64,000 nucleotides of DNA, from positions 113,401,121 through 113,465,120 of the forward strand of contig CM038222.1 of the NCBI GenBank assembly GCA_021442155.1, written 5' to 3'. Both the position numbers and the translations under genes were made by a program. Positions 39,470-53,600 of this stretch are shown piece after piece. The DNA is from Cymbidium sinense (taxonomy: Eukaryota > Streptophyta > Magnoliopsida > Asparagales > Orchidaceae). Under the pieces are notes generated by a model. That model saw nothing but the letters and a program-made list of their open reading frames with translations. It was not told the DNA's origin and did not search any database. Within the stretch, counting starts at the first letter, position 1. Each line of letters opens with the position of its first letter.

Positions 39470-41330
39470 AGGAAAAATAGTGTATGCAAGTGCATGTGCC
39501 TTCCACGTAATATAATGATGAATAAAGTGTCATTCCCATGATAATATTTTACAAAATTTTCAATTAAGTTAATTCCAAATCTCATGCTAACTTAATTTTT
39601 ACTGAACTGAGACAAATTCACAAAAATTTAAAAAGAATTAAAAGTCTTAAAAGTTCTTTTTGAAAATAGGTGTTTTAATAATTTTTATAAAACTTACTCT
39701 AAATTTATGAAAGTTTGGTCGATTTTATGTATTTATCAATACAAGTAATTACTTTTGTAATTGTTAATGAGAAGCATTAATACCATATCATCTATTATTA
39801 TAATTAAATAGATATATTCTTATAATATAACTAAAATAAGTAATTGCATTAAAATCATCTCCCAAATATGATTGCAAATCCATAAATATCATATGACTAT
39901 GTATATTTATAAGGTTTTTTTTATTTGTTTCACTAAGACTCTTTTGATATCCCCAAATCTCATGATATTTTAACTTTACAATTGGCTAGATCACAAGAAA
40001 TTAAGCATGAGAAAAGCAAAATAACTAAAACATTGAAGCACAATAATTTTCTTATATTATTAACGCACATTACAAATATACATAATTCAATACATTATAA
40101 TCATAAATTTCAAGCAATATTACTTTAGTTTCACATTATATAGAAAGAAAAGAATATTCGCGTGCCACAAATATTTGAGATCATTTTGAGAAATATCAAA
40201 AGAATGAAAAGAGTCAACCAAGTAGGATCTTCAAAGTTTCTTTTAATTCTAGTCCTTTTGTCTCTTAGTAATGGTTCCCCTTATATTGGATCATCTCCTT
40301 CTCTAATATTCAATAAGAATGGCACACGAACATTACCAAAAATCAACATATACTATGGACTACTCACAACACTTGGAGTTTCACACTTCATGTGGCACAC
40401 TCAACACTCACACTTGCACTTAGACTACACACACTACCAAAACATTTTCCTAAACAAATCCCCTCCTTTTTATAACATTTTGTGTCTCTTAGTAGCTGTC
40501 TTCATGTCATGCCAAGAAACTACTCTGAATCACTTACAAAATTGCTTGAACTACCCATTAAAACTACTGAAATCTAATCCATTGAGCCATTGCACCATGG
40601 AGCTAGATCTAACACTATGGAACTGATTCTTTAGCGCCAAGGTGCTTTCCTTACTTTCTTGCTTTTTGATTCAAGGTATTTTGGTGTTGTGACTCTACTT
40701 CTTCAGTGCTCAGGATCTTTTCTCACTATGTTGGGCTCTTCCATGCTGAAATTTTTCTCTGTCACTAGTGCCGTAATGCAGGATTTCTCATGCCAAGGTG
40801 TTGGGCTCTTTATCTTTGGGATGAATTTCTAATCGAATATGGCACCATATTGATGGCTTCCTAGTGTCTAGGAATTGTACTTATTTTCTTAGCAAAATTT
40901 AGGCTTCTTTCGGCTATTTTTAGCATTGTATTGTTGCAAATGCAACGCTTAAGTGCTAGGCTTTCTATATGATAGTCTAAATTTCTCTTGTTGCAGCTTC
41001 ATGATACTAGTTTTCCCAGCACCTAGGTACTATCTTCTCTATCTCAACAACTCCTTTTTGTCCATATATAGTGTTGCAATGATTGCCTTCAAACTTAGCA
41101 TTTTTCTCATTTTCACATTAGATAGAAATTTCATGTCAAAAATATAAAGAAAAAAAAATTGAAAATAAAAAAATTATAACATTATTTAGAAACAAAATAC
41201 ATAATTAAAATTAACAAATTCACTAAAAATTTTAAGCTTGTCATCATTCAACATCTTGTTCTTCATTTGAAAATATTCACGGGAATTATAAATACTAACC
41301 CATTTAAAACTCATAACTTTCTTTTTAAAA
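39470..41330. other. AT-rich insertion-like segment without recognised gene
   Basis: It starts near GTGTATGCAAGTGCATGTGCC and ends near AAGCTTGTCATCATTCA, separating two coding-like tracts that may once have been continuous. It contains the longest open frame of the window (40162-40626, 154 codons), whose product is Leu/His/Asn-rich with no domain I know. A solo LTR of another family is possible, but no target duplication was found. Confidence 0.35.
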
Positions 41331-41337
41331 AATAAAT

Positions 41338-42190
41338 TTGTTTGCTCTTATAGTCCATGATGTCTCCACTCCCTTCCTGATCGATCCTAAGGTAGTTAAG
41401 TTCTTTAGCGAGTTTGAAGAGGGAGAGGGAGGTGGTGGTGAGGCTTCACCCACTAAAGTCAAGCCTGAATGGTTGGTTGAGGAAGCACTTGTGGCTGGGC
41501 CAAGTACATCAACCCTTAGGATAGTCCAAGAAGAGACCATTTAGTGCAGCAACTCTATGAGCTCCTAGAACCCCACCTAGCAAAAGTAATAAGAATGGAA
41601 AGAGCCGGCTCAAGATCATTGATATCCTTACATCGAGTATAATCACACCCTTGACATCATAGATTTGACAAGTTAGACTTATGAACTAAGCATCCTCATT
41701 TACTTATTTTTAAGATACCATGCTTGAAAAGCTTCTTAGGAGGCTAGTGCACTATGCTATCAAGATTATTTGGGTGATGATGTGGAAGTCAACCTATGAG
41801 CTCTATAAAAAATACACTTTTAAGCTAAAAGAAATAGTCAACATTAGGGTAGAGCACAACTTTATGAAGGACTGGTTGTAGACCATCAAGTCCAAAGTAA
41901 CCATGTTTGAAGAGGAGGCATGAAACCAAGAAGAAGTGAAGGATCAAGTAGTTTTATAGCTAACTCACCATTATAAGCCAAATATATAGTTGGAGACTAA
42001 ACTCCCTCATTGTATTGAGAACTTTCCAAAAAAATAGGCCAAGAGACTAGCTTTCTTGATTCTGATGAGTGTAAAGATATATTGAGGAAAAAACCTGAGG
42101 AAATTATCAATCTTTCCATCAAAAAGTTTGAAAAGTATGGTTCGTTAGACCATAATTTTCTTGATTTTGATTGAGGAAAGCATTAGGAGA
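41338..42190 (+). pseudogene. Unidentified degenerate coding tract upstream of element B
   Basis: An open frame at 41338-41541 gives VKFFSEFEEGEGGGGEASP and EWLVEEALVAGPSTSTLR; an acidic, Gly/Pro-rich linker is likely. Later text (about 41820-42175) includes LKEIVNIRVEHNFMKDW, TSFLDSDECKDILRKKPEEI and FEKYGSLDHNFLDFD, which looks like a helical C-terminal end. Single stops interrupt it. I infer an accessory ORF of a large retrotransposon; no certain homologue is recognised. Confidence 0.4.
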
Positions 42191-42392
42191 TATCACAAGC
42201 TAGATTTTTTATTTTTTATAAAACTTTCTTTTACTCATCTCTTCTTTAGATGCTTAAGAATTATTTGAAAATGTACTCCCCTTGTTATTTTCTTTGTAAA
42301 AAATGTGTTTGCTTTACTTGTGAAATCATGCTCACTTGTTGATAAAATATTTTGTTAAATACTTTGAGTAGCTGCTTTTATTATCATGTGAG

Positions 42393-43365
42393 TGTGGGGT
42401 TTAAAATTTTGATGGGACATCACATAGATCTTACGGAGTACTTGTTAAAATGATCGAGTATAATATCAAAAAATGATGTACCACTATAAAAAGCAAAGAT
42501 ATCAAATTATGATCGTATTAATCATTCAATAAGGACTCCTAAGGCCAATGGAATTATATATATCAGAGATCTTTTCCTAACTTTACATGGATGAAGTAAT
42601 GTAGGATTTATTTTAAGATGGGTTCTTAAGTTTCCAATATAGGCATGCCCCTATACTTAATTAAATCTTAGTGGACATGAATCTCCTAAGAAAACTCTTT
42701 ACTAAAGTAATTGGCTAACAACTCTACAGATTTCAAAGCTTAATATCAAAAAGTTAGTACTTCTTGGAAATAAAATGAGAAAACTCAATTAAGAATAGTT
42801 CTTAGTGAAATCTAAAAAAAAAAATAAGTAAGAAGTGCTCATGATATTAGAAAGCCTAGTGAGCACTTCAATCTATCCTATAGTGAGGCTTTATATTTTT
42901 GAAGTAAAGAATTTTTTATTATTTAAATTAACATTTTATTAGAAATATAGGACTTATATTCCAATAACACAAGATTATAGAAAAACCTAAGAGGTGAGGA
43001 TTTAGACCCCATAGAAAAGTAGAGATGGGCTATCTCTATACTTATGTCTAAAGTGTTCCAGCATAAGCTAAGAGCTCAACTTAATTCTACCCAAGTAAAA
43101 ATGGGATATGTTGGTTCACTTCCACTGAAGAGAATGAACATATCCCAACTGTTCTAAACTTATAACTGCTTGGAGTGGCTTCCAACTAACACCTCCTATG
43201 AGTTAAGACAATGTGGCCAAGTCTTATGAATGTAAGATAGGTTATTATTATTAGGAAAGATAACTCACTTTCTGAGAACCTAGATTATGGTTGGTATGAA
43301 TGTATGCCATTGATTAATATAACAAAAATTACATATTTTATTAATTTTGACTCAAGCTTGGGTGG
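42393..43365 (-). mobile_element. Inverted giant-LTR 3' end (fragment E)
   Basis: On the plus strand it reads as the reverse complement of the last ~1 kb of LTRs A-C: TGTGGGGTTTAAAATTTTG (complement of the LTR end AAACACCACA), GGGACATCACATAGATCTTA, AATAAGGACTCCTAAGGC (42522-42545), CATGATATTAGAAAGCCTAG (42840-42860), CCTAAGAGGTGAGGATTTA (42988-43006) and a match to the 'ctctagtctcttagggagtg' region near 43260. The inner limit is about 43365. Directly beyond it starts the B integrase on the plus strand. Confidence 0.75.
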
Positions 43366-43506
43366 ACAAGTATGTCTATATGTATCATGAAATTAAATTA
43401 TGAGGGTGCTCTTCACTCAAGAGGTTACAATCAATGGTTCTGCACTTCATATTCATCACAAACCTATGACATCTAAATTAATTTGATTAATTAAGTTTTA
43501 TGAATC

Positions 43507-44580
43507 ATGATCGAGGTACATTCAGGTCTATACGGAGTGCATCAATCCAGTCCAAAGATGAAAGCAAAGATCAAGAGACTAGGATACTACTGGCCTTCGA
43601 TGATTATAGATTACATGGATGTATCTAGGAGATGTCATCAGTGTCAGGTACACAGTGTGGTCCTACATCAAACACCCAACATTTTACATCCTACATTGGC
43701 CTCATGGTCATTTGAGTCTTGGGGTACCAACATTATGAGTTCTATCGATCCTTCTTCTTCCAAGGGACATCGGTTCATTCTAGTTGCCACCGACTACTTT
43801 TCCAAGTGGGAGGAGGCAATCCTGCTCAGAGAGGTCACAGTTTAGCATGTGCTCCAATTTTTCAGGAATCATATCATATATTGGTTCAAGGTGCCTCAAT
43901 AAATTATATTCGATAATGGTACTACATTTAAGAGCACCAAGATCAACACCTTTGCCAGAAGACATGTTATAGATTGGAGATACTCCACCAACTACTACCC
44001 CAAGGCACATGGCCTAACAAAAGCAATCAATAAAACTCTCATCCAGATACTAAAGAAGATGCTCGATGATAACAAGTAATAGTAACATGAGCAGTTAGTT
44101 AAAGCTTTGTGGGCATACCACACCACATACAGAACTCCAAATCAGTCTACTCTGTTCTCCTTAATGTACGGGTCTGAAGTCGTTCTACCCTTAGAAGTTC
44201 AACTCCCATCACTAAGGATAGCATTGGGTGGAAAAATTACTACAGAGCAGAATGCAAAGTTACGGTTAGAAGATCTCAAAGCTTTGGAGGAGAAACACCT
44301 ACGGGGGTGCCAGATCCTCGAGTTGTACTAAGGCAAAATGATTCAAGCCCACAACAAGCTGGTCTGCCCTAGAACTTTTCAAGTAGGGTAGCTTGTCGTA
44401 GTTCTAAGGAGACTAATTGTTGCCCGTCAAAAGTTGCGAGGCAAGTTTGAACCCACTTGTGATAGCCCTTTTGTCATAAAAAAGGCCTACCAAGGAGGAT
44501 CTTATCAACTTATTGATTATAAAGGGGAACACCTGATGCTTCTAATTAATGAGCTCTATTTGAAGAAATATTATCCATAA
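43507..44580 (+). pseudogene. Ty3/gypsy (Tat-type) integrase remnant (copy B)
   Basis: The least decayed coding piece of the giant-LTR family. The frame 43507-43845 begins MIEVHSGLYGVHQSSPKMKA (zinc-finger His residues), then YYWPSMIIDY, CHQCQVH, and the core at WGTNIMSSI, where the first catalytic Asp is Asn, as in copy A. After a stop it continues through IIFDNGTTFKS (second Asp present) and GLTKAINKTLIQ, where the catalytic Glu is Lys. At 44107-44328 it reads WAYHTTYRTPNQSTLFSLMY and LEVQLPSLRIALGG, and the C-terminal GGKF domain runs to about 44578, ending LKKYYP. It is probably truncated at the 5' side near the junction with the inverted LTR fragment. Confidence 0.85.
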
Positions 44581-47500
44581 AAATATGTTTGAAAATAATT
44601 ATCATCAAAAGAACAAAATTTCATTCCAATTCATCAAAATCTTCTCATCATTTGAAGTGTTGTTTGATTATCTTATGAATCTGCCATGACGTGTTTAGGA
44701 TAGGTGTAAGAGAACACAAGAGGCATCGTATCCCTCTTTCACAACATGAACACAATCAAACACAATTTCCCGGTGCTACTAGAATAGGTGTGAGAGAACC
44801 CAAGAGGCTTCCTATTTAGATTAGCACAACTAAGTTAGGTGTGAGATAATGTGAGATAACCCAAGCGGCATCCTTTCTTGGTGGGAATCCTAGCTACCAT
44901 TCATGGCACCATTTCATCAAATTCCCTAAGTGTCCTATTCTCTTTAACATAAGCACAAAAACAAACATATATCTTTTATCTCGGGCTATTTTGATATGAG
45001 AGCAAGCCCCCTGTGACACTCACTCAGGGTTAACATGCTACTTTGCTAGTATGTTACCCTAGTGCTCATTTGTTTGGTGCATGTGAGTCCCCGCACTTTC
45101 TTCCTGCATGACCATTGCAAACCAATGAGTGCCTTATTAGTTTGGTAGACTTCACTGCCCAGCCAGTAAGCTACCTCATGTTGATTTTGTTTAAGAAGAT
45201 GTGAGTCCTCATGCTTTCTTCTTGAACTAACCATCATGCACTGACTAGGTTAAGTATATTTAAGGTTTATGATAAGTCCCCCGGAGGCTTCTTTCCTCTT
45301 GACTACTCTTGAGTTAATATAAGTCCCCTAGTGGCATTCACTCAATAGTCACCCTAGGTCAGATAGCACCTATCAAGCCAAAGATAGACTATCCCAATAA
45401 TCAGTTTCATTATAGGAAGATGTGAGTCCCCGATGCTTTCTTCCTATGTTGATGGTTACAAATTGACGAGCACCTTAGGTTGGTTGATGTCTGTTATGAT
45501 GACAATGACTCACCCAGTGAATACACCACTCTTGGCAGATATGAGTCCCTACGCTTTCTCCTTGAGTTGTCCATCAAATATCTATGCAAATTATCTTCTC
45601 CATGGTTTTGGATAAAGCCCTTAGCGGCCCCTCTCCCTGTGGGCACTCTATTTGGATCACATCCTTTGTGACCCCATTTAGGCACTACCCGGATTACTTT
45701 TGGATTGAACAATCCACCTTTACAGTAGCCACCCCTGTGGTTGGAGAATTTATTCAGCGGATGCACAGATTTTCCCTTGGTTCAATAAATATGAGATAAG
45801 TCTAGGCTGATATAAGCTCCTTCTCAGTATGATCCCTCGCATACCAATAGGGTCCATGATAAACAAACAAAATTTTCTCTTGTGGATTAGGAATTTAAGC
45901 CCCCAGTGGCCCCTTTCCCAAGCAGGCATCCAATCTTTAGGCAGTGTCAGCAAAACTCCCTAGAAGAATTATCTAACTACCTTAGTTGAAATAAGTCCCC
46001 GGGTCAGCACTCACTCTATAGTTACCCTTAGGTTGGGTTCAATCTATTTTGCCACAAAAAGGTTGCTCTGACAGTCATTTTGCTTTGAAAGATGTAAGTC
46101 TACTACACATTCTTTCTAGCATGATTATCGCAAACTAATGGGCAGCCCTAGATTAGGTTGACATGTTACCTCGCTAATGTGTCACCTCAGTGGTCTCTTA
46201 TTCAAGAAAGATGTGAGTCCCCATGCTTTCTTCCCTAAATTAACCACTGAAAATTGAAAGGCACCCCTTTGGTTGGATAGTTCTCCCCTCGGTCAGGAAA
46301 CTACTCCCTTTGGATTGTTAAATCTGTGTTAGACCAAGGCCCATGGCCCTAACTCAGTGCAGTCCATCACGAACTGATGGGATTCATCAAAAATAATTAA
46401 AAATTGTAATTAATCTTGACTACATTTGAGTTGATTTAAGTCCCCCAGTGGCATTCACTCAATAGTCAGCCCTATGTCGGGTTCGATTTGTTGCAAAACT
46501 AACCAATCACCCCAATGGTTTCTTATTTTATAAGATGTGAGTCCCTACGCTTTCTTCTTAAACTTGACCATTACAAACTGAAAGGCAACTCCTTTGGTTG
46601 GATAGTCCTACTGTGTGGTTAGTAGACTACTCCCTTTAGATTGGTAAATCTGTGTCAGACTAAGGCCCATGGCCCCTACTCAATGTAGTCCATCGCAAAC
46701 CGATGAGATCCATCAAAAATAACTAAAAAATGAAATTAATCTTGACTATCTTTGAGCTAATTTAAATCCGCCAGTGGCATTAACTCAATAGTCAGCCTAA
46801 GATTGGGCTAAATTAGTTGCCTTGCCAATGGATCACCCAAGCAACTGATCCCTACTTTAGAGGATGTAAGTCTACTATGCTTTCTTCACAGTATAGCTAC
46901 TGCACATCGAAAGGCAATCCCTTTGGTTGGCTAGTCCTACTATGTGTTTGGAAGACTACCCCATTGGATTTGTAAATATGAGTTAGGCCTAGGCCAACAT
47001 GGCCCCTATTCAGTGCGATCCATCGCAAACCAATGGGGTCCAACTCAAAATCCAAAAATTTTAAAATTTAAAGCAAATTCAACCCTCCTCCCTCAGTGGA
47101 GTCAAACTAAACAAACAAAATAAGTTTAATCAACCTCTCCCAATGGAGTCAATCAAACAATCAAACAATTAAACAAACAAAAATAATCAAATAATCAAAT
47201 CAATCAGCTTCTCCTCAGTGAGATGCAAATCTTTCTAGTTCCCCAGTGGATCTCGAATTATAATCCCTCAGCGGATTTTACAACCTCTTCTCCTTAGTGG
47301 ATGACTTGAACTTGCTCCCTTAGTGGAGAGTTCACATTTTTATCCCTAGTGGAGCACCAAATCCTAAATCAACAAATCAAATCAAATTTCTCCTCAATGA
47401 GACTCGAATCAAACCAAACCCCTCATCACCCAGTGAATAACTTGAACCTGTTTCCCTAGTGGAAGGTTCACATACTCTATCCCTAGTGGATTCACCTTTA

Positions 47501-47685
47501 CTCTCTTTTGTCTTTGACATGAGTAGAGTTACACTACACTAAGCTCTTGATTCTTTCTACACCTTGGGTTAAGAGTATATCATTTCTATTAGTGCTTGTG
47601 ATCATTCGGTGCTGTTGATCATTTTGGTCAACATCAATACGTGCGGTATGCCTTGTCAGTCACACCACACCAATTAGGTGCTCTT
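44581..47685 (+). repeat. Non-coding spacer between integrase and LTR B, with tandem repeats
   Basis: Counterpart of 2591-4981 but about 700 bp longer. Units of about 323-330 bp start at GATGTGAGTCC (46210), GATGTGAGTCC (46533) and GATGTAAGTCT (46863, partial). Each holds 'gctttcttc', 'gaaaggcaaccctttggttgg', 'ggcccatggcccctactcagt', 'gtccatcgcaaaccgatgg' and 'ccagtggcattcactcaatagtcag', with variations. Shorter relatives of the unit lie at about 45085, 45200, 45420, 45540 and 46091. A second series built on CCCTAGTGGAAGGTTCAC (47280-47510) precedes the LTR. No ORF of note. Confidence 0.75.
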
Positions 47686-50600
47686 TGTTGACCTCATTTT
47701 TAGAATGAGCTCTCAACCTCTCCATCTTAGACATAGGACTCCTCTCAGACACTAAAAGTTCCTTACTCTTAAGACACTTCTAGTGATTAGGTGAACACTT
47801 AACCTAACCCTAAATACTTAGAAGAGTTAGCCATAAGAATAGGTCATACCTTATGTGTGTTAGGAAAACTTGTCTGCCCTATACTTTGAACCAAATCCTC
47901 ACTTCCTTCTTTCAAGTCAAACTCAAATCAATTCCAACTTAATTGATTTTCTCAAATCCAAATAAACTTTAAACTCTAATCAACATTAATTCCAAATAAA
48001 ATCTTAATTCCAACTTAATTGATTTTTCTCAAATTCAAATCAATTCCAAATGATTGAAACCCATGATTGAATCCCAAATCCAAAATCTTTCATAAGTCAC
48101 TTTGATTTCATCTTATGGACTTAGCTCAAATCAAATTCAAATCACTTCAAACTCAAGAGATTTTCTCATAACCCATTTATACTCACAAATATAAATGAAA
48201 TATAAATTCAAATATCCAAAACCAAATTCAAAACTCAAATCTCAATCTAATCAAAATCCAATCTACACCCTACAAGTCAAATTCTTGAACTTATCTAAAT
48301 CAACCTCAAATCAATTCAAACCTTTGGATTTTCTCTCCAAACAGTCAATCCTTCAATCACAAACCAAATTCAATCATAAACTTTAATAATCAAACCAAAA
48401 CTAAATTCAAAACTCAAACCCAAATCAAACACATGTTCATCCTTTGAACATGAAATTATTAAATGAATCAAAACCCATTTGACTCCAAACCACTTGCAAA
48501 TGGATTTATATTTCAATCATAAGTCCATATGTGAGTTCAACCAAACTTGAATCAAGACTTGATCAAGTTAACTGACCCCTTAGGCTCACTTGACCCAAAG
48601 TGACCTAAAGCACCCTTTTGAGCTAATTCTAATCCTACCCAAATTGGATTGAGCTAAGCCCATCTAAGCCTCACATTATGAGCAACAATCATCATAAGAT
48701 GATCAATCACTCAAATTGGGTCAAACCAAGTCAAACCTAGCCTTTGACCAAGTCAATATTTGACCCAAATGAAACATAAACTAGCCAAAATCCATAATAG
48801 GCCAAATTGATTGAAACCATTGATCAAAATTAATTCATGATCAATAATTGGACTTGACCAAGTCATCATTTGAGCCAAACCTGGCCTAATTGGCCACTTG
48901 ACCCAAGTTGAACTAAAATGTCAAAGTGTGCCAAATCTTGATCTAAGCCAAATTGATTGCAACCAATGGGTCAAATTCATTCTAAATCACTTGTTGAATT
49001 TGACAAAAGCCTCAATTGGCCAACTAGACCCAACCTGGCCCACTTGACCATGAACCCAACTTGACCTAAAAGGTCAAATCAAGCCAAAACTAAATCAAAC
49101 TAAAATTGATTGAAACCAAAGCTTGCAAAATATTTTAAATGGCCAACCAAACCTAAACCAACCCATGACCTAACCCAATTGGGTCAAATAGGTCAAATTG
49201 GTCAACATGACCTTTTGACCTAAGTGAACTCAAATAAACTAAAACCAAAAATAAATCAAATTAAACCAAACCAATGATAGCAAACCACTCCAAATGGTCA
49301 TATGAACTTGACCCAACCCTTGGTTTGACCTAATTTGACCAATTGGTCAACTTGACCCAAGTTGACCCATTTTGACCTAAATGAGTCAACATGAGCCAAA
49401 TGATATCAAATCAACACCAAATTCATTGAAAATTGGCACAACCCATTTTTCAATTATTCCAAATCTGTCCAAATTAAAATCAAAGACAAATGACCATTTT
49501 ACCCCTAAGTCAAAGGGTAACCTATGGCCAATTCCACTTGGAATTTGGTCAAATCCTTTTCATGGCCACTTGGCATCCTCTTAGTGGTCCATTTGGAGGG
49601 ATATAGTGAACATGAGCCACTGGATTTGACATGCCCATCTCAGCCAATAGAAAATGAGCACATGGGATCATACTCCATTTAACAAAACCCATTCCATCTC
49701 ATCAATTGATCTAAAATGGCAAAGGAGCTCATGGCCATCCGATCCAAGTAGGGGGAGATATACTCCCCTTAATTTCATTCCAATTCAACACTAACCCAGA
49801 GGAAGCTCCCCAAGCTCTCTCAAGCACTTCCAAGTTCATTCAAAATTCCCATTTCTCAGTTTTCCTTAAGTTGAAAATAGGAGAGGTCAGTGAGAGTGCC
49901 AACTTACTCAATTCTCCATAGATGTCCAATTCCTCTTACAAGCACCATCAGGGAGGCAAGTCGAGCTCATCCAAGGTGTTTTCCAAGAAACCAAACCACA
50001 GGAAGGAAGAGTTCAAACAAAGTAGCAAGCCATTAAAGGGAGCTTTGGCCAGTTGGAAGATCCACTCCATCTCAAGCCTTTAAACCTTCAACAGGGCTTC
50101 ATCTCTGCTAGACAAAGCTACCTCAATGGTTGGGAGCGCCAGTGATAGCCTCCAGTGAGGTATGCTTCAAAATTGAGCTTAGGTATAGAATTCTTTGGTC
50201 CTTTATGAAGGTAAGTGTAATCCCAATTGAATTTTACCATTGGATGTCTTTCTCTTTGCTCTTAGATGTTGTGTGTTGAATCCTAGCTCAATCCGAGCTC
50301 AAGTGAGCTCAGATCAAGCCATAGAGGACGGACAGTCTCCGTCTCCTACAAGCAAGGGCGGGATGAATAATTGACCATCCATTCTAAGTGTTTTGGATGG
50401 ATGGTCTTGATTAATCCATGTATATCCAATGATTTAATCCCTTTAGATCCATGAGTTTTATCCTAACTGTTTGATCCTTGATCGGACAGTCCAAGGAGAA
50501 AACACATAGCACAGCCGGCTAACGCGGCATTTGATTTGACTATTTAAATAACCAATCCTGCCATACCACGTGGAAAGCACACGCCACATCAGTGGTCCAC

Positions 50601-53600
50601 GTGACGTTGACAAGATTAGTTATATATCACTGAAACTTTAAAAATACATAATTAAATGTAGAAAAATTAGAAAAATATAAATGAGGGCTCATTTTAAAGA
50701 TAATTCAGTGAGGAATAATATAGAATTATTTCAATTGATTTTGAATAGTAAATTTTTTTAATTATAATTTATTTGAAATCTTAATAACCCTAATTACTTT
50801 CTAATGACATCATTAATTAATTCTAAACTTCTCAGGCATATTTTGGGGGATGACCTCTACCTCCCCTAAGTTTCTTGGAATTTATTAATGAGTTAATTAG
50901 GGAAATCAATTAATGAATCCCTAATCACTCTCTTAATGTAATTAAGGGTAATTAAACATGTGAATAATAGTTTAATCACTTAATTAAGATAATTAAACAT
51001 TATTTAAGTGATTAGGAGGTTTATGGAATAATTTTGGGATATTTTCCCTAAGTCATTCCCTAAATCCCCTTCCTTTCTTAATCCAAATATAATTAAGGAT
51101 TAATCCACTTATGGTCTCCTTAATTAGCTTAATCAAATTTTCAAAATCAATATGAACTTAATTAATCCTTTATTGGGTAGATCCTTAGGTGTTCAAAAGC
51201 CTAAGATTAATTTTATAAAATCATATCCTACTCACATGTGTGGGAAGGTTATGAAAGTACTTAATTAAATCCTTTAGCTTAATTAATCAATAATTATGAG
51301 CCAATTGCATTAGGCCCCTTTCTTTCTTAGGAGTATTGATAATTCAAATTCCATGTGGTTGCATATCTTATCTTGGCTCATAATTATTGGGTTAATTGTG
51401 ATAAGGTGGTGTAGGTAAGGGGTAAATAATGGACCTAATCTACACCCTAACATAAACAAAACATAAAATCAATCTAATGTTTCTAAAATTAAACTAAATT
51501 GATTCACATATGTGGGAGATGGGTTAGGATTAGCAAACCTCTTCAGATTTCCTAAAATCAAATCAAACTCAAAATTAAAACAAAATTTATTTAAATAATT
51601 TTGATTCACTTTAAATGATCTTATTCCATAAGATTATCTTTAGGAATTGATTAGGGTGAATGAAGTCATATGCTTACATCATTTATTTCTTTCCAAGCAT
51701 GTCAAATGTGATTTATCATATGAAATCATGCATTCATACCTTTTGAAAAATAAAATTAAAATGAAATGTTTCCTTTATGTCAAATTACATGCTTTGGCTA
51801 AAGTAAGAATATGAGTGGCTATTATGACTACTAAATCAAAAATTATTTTCCAAACTTATAAATCAAAGACTACAAATGAATGTATGCTACTTATAAGTAT
51901 TTATAAGCTTGCATGTGAATATAGTATAAAATGTGTTATGTGGTTTTCTTCTTTTTTCTTAACATGGTTTGTATAGGATTTGCAAAGTGTATAGTTCCTT
52001 TGAAAAGAACATAACACTTGCTTAAATTTATCCCTGTGCACTCCCATGTCATGAATCAAGAAGGATCTTCACATCACACATATAAATTAAACAACCAAAA
52101 TCAAACAAACAAACATAAACCTTTTGCATGATTCTTTTTCATTCATTTCTTTTTGTACATGCACATGTATTTAAGAAAAGTGATATATTAGTCTGGACAT
52201 CCTGTGGTTGTGAGGCTTTAAGTAGCCCTAAGACGGTCTTGTACCTTATACCCTTGGTGTAGAAAATAATGGTGATGTACTCACTTATGTCTTTCATACA
52301 TGTAAATGTGCATTTGATTAATGGATAAAAGAATCCCTCCCTTTTCTACTTAACAAAATCATGCATCATAAAGCATCCAAATTTCCTTAAGTAACATCTC
52401 TTAGCATTCATCATTAAGGTGTGAGAAATGTTTGCATTGCATGTATAGATATGCTTAGGAATCATTCATATGCATGGTATACATGTTGGAAAGAAATAAA
52501 GTGTAGTGTGTTTTGTGATAGTAATTCACTTTAATTAGTCCTAAAATGCCTTTCTTATTTGAATAAATTTATTTAGAGCAAATCTAAACTTAGGATTAAT
52601 TAAAACACATAATAAAGCATTCACTAAAGAAAAATCACTAATGAATCTACCTTAGAAATTACTTAAGGTAGGGAGGAAAGAGAAGTTCTCTTCTCTTTTC
52701 CTCTCTTTACAACACTTAGTAATTAAGTGTAGGTTCATTCAAACCAAATCAAATCATTAAATAAAATTAACAAATCAACTAAATCACTTAAATGAAACCA
52801 CCCTCTAAGTTGAATCCTTTACACTTAGAAAACTCTAACCTTAAAGCCTAGCTAAGATATACCACACAAACCTTAAATGGCACACACATTACGCTAAGTC
52901 ACCATTTCTAGCTCTATATTAGGGCAGTGCAAGGTTTGATGCTTGATTTTATTTTGTGATGTGATATTTTAGTCTAAATATTATGGTGTATGTATGTAGA
53001 CTGGATGATAGGATGATCTTAGTCTAATCATTATCTTCTGCAGTGAATTGTGCTTAGGAGGCATTATAATAAAACTAATAAATTATTTTGCTGTACAGGT
53101 TGCTTATACCCCTAAGCATAATCCAAAATAGGCTAGGTGGACTTGGTTACCCATGTGTGGGCTGCTAAGTCTAATTTATTCATATACATGCGTGGGATTG
53201 GGTGATTTGTTTAGCTAATCTATATATTACAGGTTTTAGTTAGATTTACTTTTCCCATTTTCATGTAATTTTGCAATTAAGATTGGGAATGAATGTTATG
53301 GGGAATTAAGATGAACATTGGTCATAAGACTATGTCTTATGCACCATGTGAAGCCTTTGGAGCAACCACATTCCAACCAACCAGAAGGAGAAAGCTGAAA
53401 GAAGAAAGATGAAAGAAGAAAGAAGAAAGAAGAAAGAAAAGAAGAAATAAAGAATGAAGACCCCCATAACATGATTTCCTTTTTTATTGTAATTAATTCA
53501 TTTATAATCTAGGTTGTATAAGGGTAGAACTTGGCTACCCATTTTCTTTTCGAGTTTGTGCGGTGGAGCCCGACTATAAAGGCCTCTTATTCTTTTGTGC

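Noticed and set aside
40162..40626. Longest open frame in the window (154 codons, plus strand)
   Set aside because: The translation is Leu/His/Asn/Ser-rich without any recognisable domain, lies in AT-rich insertion-like DNA, and has no neighbouring exon structure. An open frame of this size is expected by chance in 64 kb.
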